This document shows positions 6,808-10,944 of a stretch of DNA of 10,944 bases, piece after piece. Made by a program: the position numbers and the translations under genes. The notes beneath the pieces are model-generated. The model searched no databases. It was not told the DNA's origin and was given only the letters and a program-made list of their open reading frames with translations. Source of the stretch: Euperipatoides rowelli (lineage: Eukaryota; Onychophora; Udeonychophora; Euonychophora; Peripatopsidae); assembly GCA_003024985.2 (NCBI GenBank), contig PXIH01S0031372.1, one strand, 5' to 3'. Positions within the stretch are counted from its first letter, which is position 1; each line of letters starts with the position of its first letter.

Positions 6808-8602
6808 ATATCGAGGTCCCTGGACTCTGACACTGTTGCTTGTAAAGAGAATATTTTCTTAGTTTAAATAACATCTGCTGAGTTTTATTGAAAGGTTAGC
6901 TGAAAAAAAAAATTAATTTAAATAACACCACCTGTTTGATAGGAATATAATTGAATATTTATAGAAAATATTATGAAATATATTAAATCAGTTTAAGTCT
7001 TAGATAAAAGCAATATACAAATAGTAATAAAATTAAGTTTTGTTTCAGTTGAGTGCTTTGAAAGATAAGAATTTTATAATATTTTACCAGTAAAATTAAT
7101 TATGTTAATATTTTATGGTCCAATATATAGTAGCTAGTAGATTATAATGTTAAGATTTTAGATTTTGATTAGTTATTTTTAGTAAATATGGGAAATGTGA
7201 TTATGAAATATGTCTTATTAATAATGGTTAGATAACCTTGGTGTGAAGCTGGATAGAATGACTTCCCAATTTTAGACATTTCTGAAATAATAAAAAGTAA
7301 TTTCATTTGTTGTTAGATAGTTGTAGCAATTCTTGTATACATTAAATGTCTTATGTCTCTGTTTTTACATACATAAACACATTTATGAACCGGTCCACAT
7401 AATGTGGGTCTTTGTATATATTCAATGTAAAGATGTGTCTGATCATACCAAAAAAATTGTTGTGAACTCTGGCTGCAGATGATTTATTTTTACCCATAGA
7501 TGCATTTGTTCAAATCAATGGCGGGGAAAGGAGGTTGGCAGCAGATTCCCTCAACAGAGATAAGGAGCATAACCCCCATTGGAGTTTAGATGTGAGAGCC
7601 TCCCTCACTTTGATTTAAATTTACAGATGAAATAGCTCATTGTAGTTTACAAGATAACCATTAACTAGTATGGCCTATTTTATTGGCAATACCATACCAT
7701 AATGTTATAGACATCAAATATCCTCATTAATCTCAAATATTCAAATAAAATATGTGGAAACATTTAAATATTTTTTTTTGCTATGTATTCTCATTCATTA
7801 AATATCTAAATTTAAAAAAATAAAAATTTCACAAGACTCAAATTGGGTTGATTGGAAGTGGGAGGGAGTTTGATCCAAAGGAACACAACCTCACCCCTTT
7901 TGTATATGACCCTGTCTTCAGTTTTCAGCTTTATATTTTTAATGTTTGTACAATTCAAATACAGATATATTTCATAATGTAGTGAAAATTATTTTTAGAT
8001 AATCTTGATATAACATTAAATCTATTTTTTTTTTACCCAAACATTTAACTTGAGAATAGTTTGCCAATTTTCTTTTTATTAAATCTGATTCTGTATTCCA
8101 TTCTAAAAATATGTATTAAACAAAATTTTGCCAATTTATGTACTGTAAATAATAATGATTGTATTTAAATTTATTGTATTGTTTTATATTATTACATTTT
8201 TAAAATTAATTATTGGTGGATCAAAACCATACCAATAAAATTATTACTGGAGCTATAAATGCTTTACGCCCACAGTGTCGGCACACTGAATATATATAAC
8301 ATTGCTTTAGAATGATTGCTGTCAGAATGTACAGTAATTTGATGAGATGCTTATAAAAATAACAAATATGTCTGAATAAAGTTATTTTTTAAATAAAGAC
8401 TTTTAAATAAAATATTTATTTGACATAATATGATTATTATATTATTAAATATGTTGTGAAGCTTCACGGTGCATATAAAATATTATATTAGGTTTTGATA
8501 TCAAAATGAGAACCAAAAATTGTTAATGGAGAGTTGTAAGATAAAGGGCAAAGTGTTTAATGCATTAGGCTAAAAACTAATGTAATTTCATAAAGTAATT
8601 TA

Positions 8603-8962
8603 GAAGTTATTAACTGTAATTTGTTACCTTTTAAAATTAATAACTGTTACCAATTGTAATTGTAACCATTTATTTTTTAAAACTAAGAATTGTTAAATAA
8701 CTATAATTGAGACTAGTTACTTCTTAAAACTAAATACTATTTTTAAATGCAATTGTGACTAGTTATTTTCTAAAACCAAGAGCTGTTCCTAACAGTAATT
8801 ATGACTAGTTACTTCTTAAAACCAAGAACTGCTAATAATTTAATCATAATTACTTATTTCTTAAAACCACGAACTGTTACTAACTTCTGTTAACTGTAAT
8901 AATGTGATTAGTTGTTTCTTAAGACCAAGAACATTTATTAACTGTAATTATAACTAGTTTTG
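8603..8962 (+). repeat. Degenerate minisatellite, about 46-bp period (left array)
   Basis: Units carry ACTAGTTACTTCTTAAAACC followed by AAGAACTG, TAAC and TGTAATTAT. Unit starts near 8665, 8712, 8758, 8804, 8850, 8907 and 8953 are spaced 46-47 bp, with one 57-bp step. About eight diverged copies are present. GTAACTAGTTAC-rich arrays of this kind occur as subterminal repeats in many invertebrate DNA transposons, which is how I would interpret it. Confidence 0.82.
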
Positions 8963-9441
8963 GAATGAACTTGTTCAAATGAACTAGTTATTTGAACACG
9001 TTCTTTTTTTTTTTTTTGTGAGTTTGGAAAAAAACTTGTTCATTTTTTCATAAAGGAGTTTGAACTTGAGCGTGTTACTTTATTAATAGAAAAGAACTAA
9101 ATGTTTAAGTTCGTTTCCAAGTTCATTTCCATTCAACGTTGTGACATAATATAAAAAGAAAAGAAAAAAGCTTGATTCAATATAATTTCAATTAAATTAA
9201 TAAACATTTTAATAAATCTAGACGTACAAGTAACACACGGTACAAATAATTTATTTGAAAGAAATCTGTCTTTTGTGTGACTTCTCTCAGATTGGCTAGA
9301 TAGTATTGATTTATTATTTTTTTTTACTTGACTCAATTCTCAAGTACACACGGCCAGTCTGAATTTAGTTTACCTATCTTATTTATAAATACCCAACATT
9401 ATGTAATATTAATAACATTCATTTAACAGTTTAAATATTAA

Positions 9442-9666
9442 CCCTTTCCACTCCAAGTACGGTATTATACCGACATTTTTACTTTACAATTCTCAATTCA
9501 ACAATTGTTAGCCTCAAAAATGCTTTAAATTAATAACATTTATGTTCAAAGGGATTAAAATATATTTGTTTTTAATCTTTCCAAATGATTTTTTTAAAAA
9601 AAAAAATTAAAATCAGGGGATTTAAAAGAATGCAAACAAGACAATTTTCAATTGGAGTGGAAAGGG
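9442..9666. mobile_element. piggyBac-type MITE, 225 bp
   Basis: Perfect 14-bp terminal inverted repeats, CCCTTTCCACTCCA at 9442-9455 and TGGAGTGGAAAGGG at 9653-9666, are flanked by TTAA at 9438-9441 and 9667-9670. The TTAA target duplication with CCCTTT...AAAGGG ends is diagnostic of piggyBac. A small palindrome, CGGTATTATACCG, lies just inside the left end. No coding capacity, so it was mobilised in trans. The perfect ends suggest it is younger than its surroundings. Confidence 0.9.
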
Positions 9667-9877
9667 TTAAAGCTTAAATTTGTATAAACAATTAAATATT
9701 GTATTAATTAATTATTTTAGGAATAAACAGTTCAAGATTTTATTTTTTAAACAAAACATTTATACCGGAAAAGTATGTGTACATCAATTGATTAGAAAAC
9801 ACCAAATTGATAATAGGCTATGCAAAATTGCATTCAACCTTGAATTCTTTGTTTCTTCTTGTTTGAGTCTTACATAA

Positions 9878-10100
9878 ACACTGTGATGTACTGGCCACCA
9901 GGAATTCAAGAATTTCCCATAGAAACTGGTGCGTTATTTACTGTAACATTTAAAAAAAAATTCATGCCATGCCCTCAAATGTGATGTGTGGATCATCTTC
10001 ACTTCCCATGGGCTGGTAGGTTTGTACCGTACATTTCCCAGGCTGGTCTAATGAGCCAGTCCACTAATGCATAAACGTGCTTGACAGTCCTTACAGAGAT
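9878..10100. other. Higher-complexity island of unknown origin
   Basis: Less A+T-rich than its surroundings. A 32-codon plus-strand frame from the ATG at 9886 starts MYWPPGIQEFPIETGALF and ends at a TGA. A small inverted repeat (GGCTGG facing CCAG) lies around 10040. I cannot match it to a family. It may be a fragment of a coding element carried inside the larger repeat. Confidence 0.3.
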
Positions 10101-10614
10101 GTTTATTTTGTGTTATTTACTGTATTTTAAATTTTAATTAGGTATGAGCTAAACAGAAAATTCATTAAATTCCTAATATTAGCCATTTTAGAGGAGAAAA
10201 GGTTATGACTTTTTTTTTTTACATTTTAATGATAATTCTCACTCCACCTCTTCTACCTTTCTAGACTATTAAAAAATATTGATCTTACATAAAGACAAAC
10301 TTATTTACACCCCACACCCACTTATCATCTAGACTGGCTCAAAAATAAAGTCAAAATCTAAAGTTCTTTAGTTAGATTCTAAAAACACAACTTAACTTAG
10401 AAATTAATAAACACTTGATATCTCGATGACAGAAGGGCAAAAGAGGTTCAACAAAACTTTTATATTTCCTTCTAGTAAAATTGCAAAATTAAATCACTAT
10501 GTAAAAAAGAACTTGGTAAAGAACGAATTCATTTTAAAATGACCTTGAACTGAACTAGTTCTTTTTTTGAAAAATCAACTTGAACTTGAACAAGTTCTTT
10601 TTTTAGAGACGAAC

Positions 10615-10660
10615 TACAATTATTGATTTTAATAGTTAGTTATTAAAATCAATAATTGTA
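10615..10660. repeat. Perfect 20-bp palindromic hairpin
   Basis: Arms 10615-10634 and 10641-10660 are exact reverse complements (TACAATTATTGATTTTAATA) around a 6-base loop GTTAGT. It sits exactly where the GAAC-rich segment gives way to the right minisatellite array. Confidence 0.95.
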
Positions 10661-10910
10661 ACTACTTATTCCATAAAACCAATAACTGCTAATAACAGTA
10701 AATATTACTAGTTATTTTTAAAATACTGCTAATAATTGCAATTTTGACTAGTTACTTATAAAACCATAGCTATTACTAGTTATAATTTTAACTAATTATT
10801 TCTTAAAACAAAATAACTTTTACTAATTGTAATTAAAAAAATCATAACTGTTACTAATTGTAATTTTTACTAGTTGCTTCTCAAATCCAATAGTGCTGTT
10901 AATTGTAATT
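10655..10910 (+). repeat. Degenerate minisatellite (right array)
   Basis: Same repeat family and same orientation as the left array, with ACTAGTTA-like starts near 10661, 10707, 10747, 10791 and 10869, spaced about 40-46 bp where intact. It is more diverged than the left array. Confidence 0.72.
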
Positions 10911-10933
10911 AGTTAAGGCCTGTTTTATTAGTG

Positions 10934-10943
10934 CCCCCCCCCC
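10934..10943 (+). repeat. C10 homopolymer at the window edge
   Basis: Ten C residues, just after AGGCCTGTTTTATTAGTG. It may mark the end of the repeat complex or be a polymorphic run. Confidence 0.9.
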
Positions 10944-10944
10944 T

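Larger units (their letters stand above)
6119..8602. other. Long A+T-rich spacer
   Basis: I find no recognisable gene or transposon end in this stretch apart from the entries listed separately (a frame at 6362-6595, a C-run cluster, a GC-rich hairpin). Two small islands of higher complexity at about 7510-7620 and 7845-7915 contain purine-rich words but no frame or symmetry I can name. AATAAA hexamers near 8375-8410 are expected by chance. Confidence 0.5.
8963..10614. mobile_element. Probable non-autonomous DNA element between the two minisatellite arrays
   Basis: The left end has GAACTTGTTC and GAACTAGTTA motifs (8966-9120). On the right (10495-10614) the minus strand has GAACTTGTTCAAG and GAACTAGTTCAG. 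The GAAC words are thus arranged in opposite orientations at the two ends, as in subterminal inverted repeats of hAT-like elements. The interior is A+T-rich and has no transposase: frames at 9133-9336 (minus) and 9680-9877 (plus) look like chance. A piggyBac-type MITE has inserted inside. Exact ends and target duplication could not be fixed. Confidence 0.4.

Noticed and set aside
8221-8310. Possible tRNA-like island around GCTTTACGCCCACAGTG
   Set aside because: No cloverleaf with acceptor, anticodon and T arms could be drawn, and the B-box consensus is absent.
9133-9336. 67-codon minus-strand frame
   Set aside because: Lies across A+T-rich repeat DNA and ends in poly-Phe/Lys sequence, so it is most likely chance.
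9680-9877. 65-codon plus-strand frame beside the piggyBac MITE
   Set aside because: No similarity to a transposase that I can see, and the composition is what A+T-rich DNA gives by chance.

Overview
The window looks like non-coding DNA from an invertebrate animal genome: strongly A+T-rich, full of homopolymer runs, with no prokaryotic gene structure and no intact long reading frame. The phylum cannot be fixed from sequence alone. Almost everything that can be recognised is transposable-element debris. The one candidate for a host gene is a short reading frame at the left edge on the minus strand (4-126), which could be a first coding exon continuing out of the window.

Layout: 127-1369 is A+T-rich spacer. 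A complete non-autonomous hAT element lies at 1378-2187, with clear terminal inverted repeats and a perfect 8-bp target duplication. From about 2316 to 4480 there is a badly decayed Ty3/gypsy-type retrotransposon on the minus strand. It has nucleocapsid-like, protease, reverse transcriptase and RNase H remnants in the expected order, is full of stops and frameshifts, carries a 121-bp tandem duplication, and has no integrase or LTRs that I can see. 4480-5293 is spacer.

The most interesting part is 5294-6118. Two (AAT)n microsatellites, both in the same strand sense, bracket a 658-bp element with inverted terminal repeats of about 160 bp. Each repeat contains a hammerhead ribozyme motif with all the conserved core residues (right copy on +, left copy on -), followed by an AATAAA signal. 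Between the repeats is a fragment resembling the C-terminus of a GIY-YIG endonuclease, then a 34-bp-arm hairpin. Penelope-like elements (PLEs) are known to combine GIY-YIG endonuclease and hammerhead-bearing terminal repeats, so I read this as a 5'-truncated PLE whose terminal repeats are inverted.

6119-8600 is spacer with one unrecognised 77-codon frame, a G-quadruplex-capable C-run cluster and a GC-rich hairpin. From about 8600 to the right end there is a nested repeat complex. Arrays of a roughly 46-bp repeat (CTAGTTACTT...TTAAAACCA) lie at 8603-8962 and 10655-10910. They flank a segment whose ends carry GAACTTGTTCAA/GAACTAGTTC motifs in opposite orientations, and that segment contains a 225-bp piggyBac-type miniature element (9442-9666) with TTAA at both ends. 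No rRNA, tRNA or CRISPR was seen.
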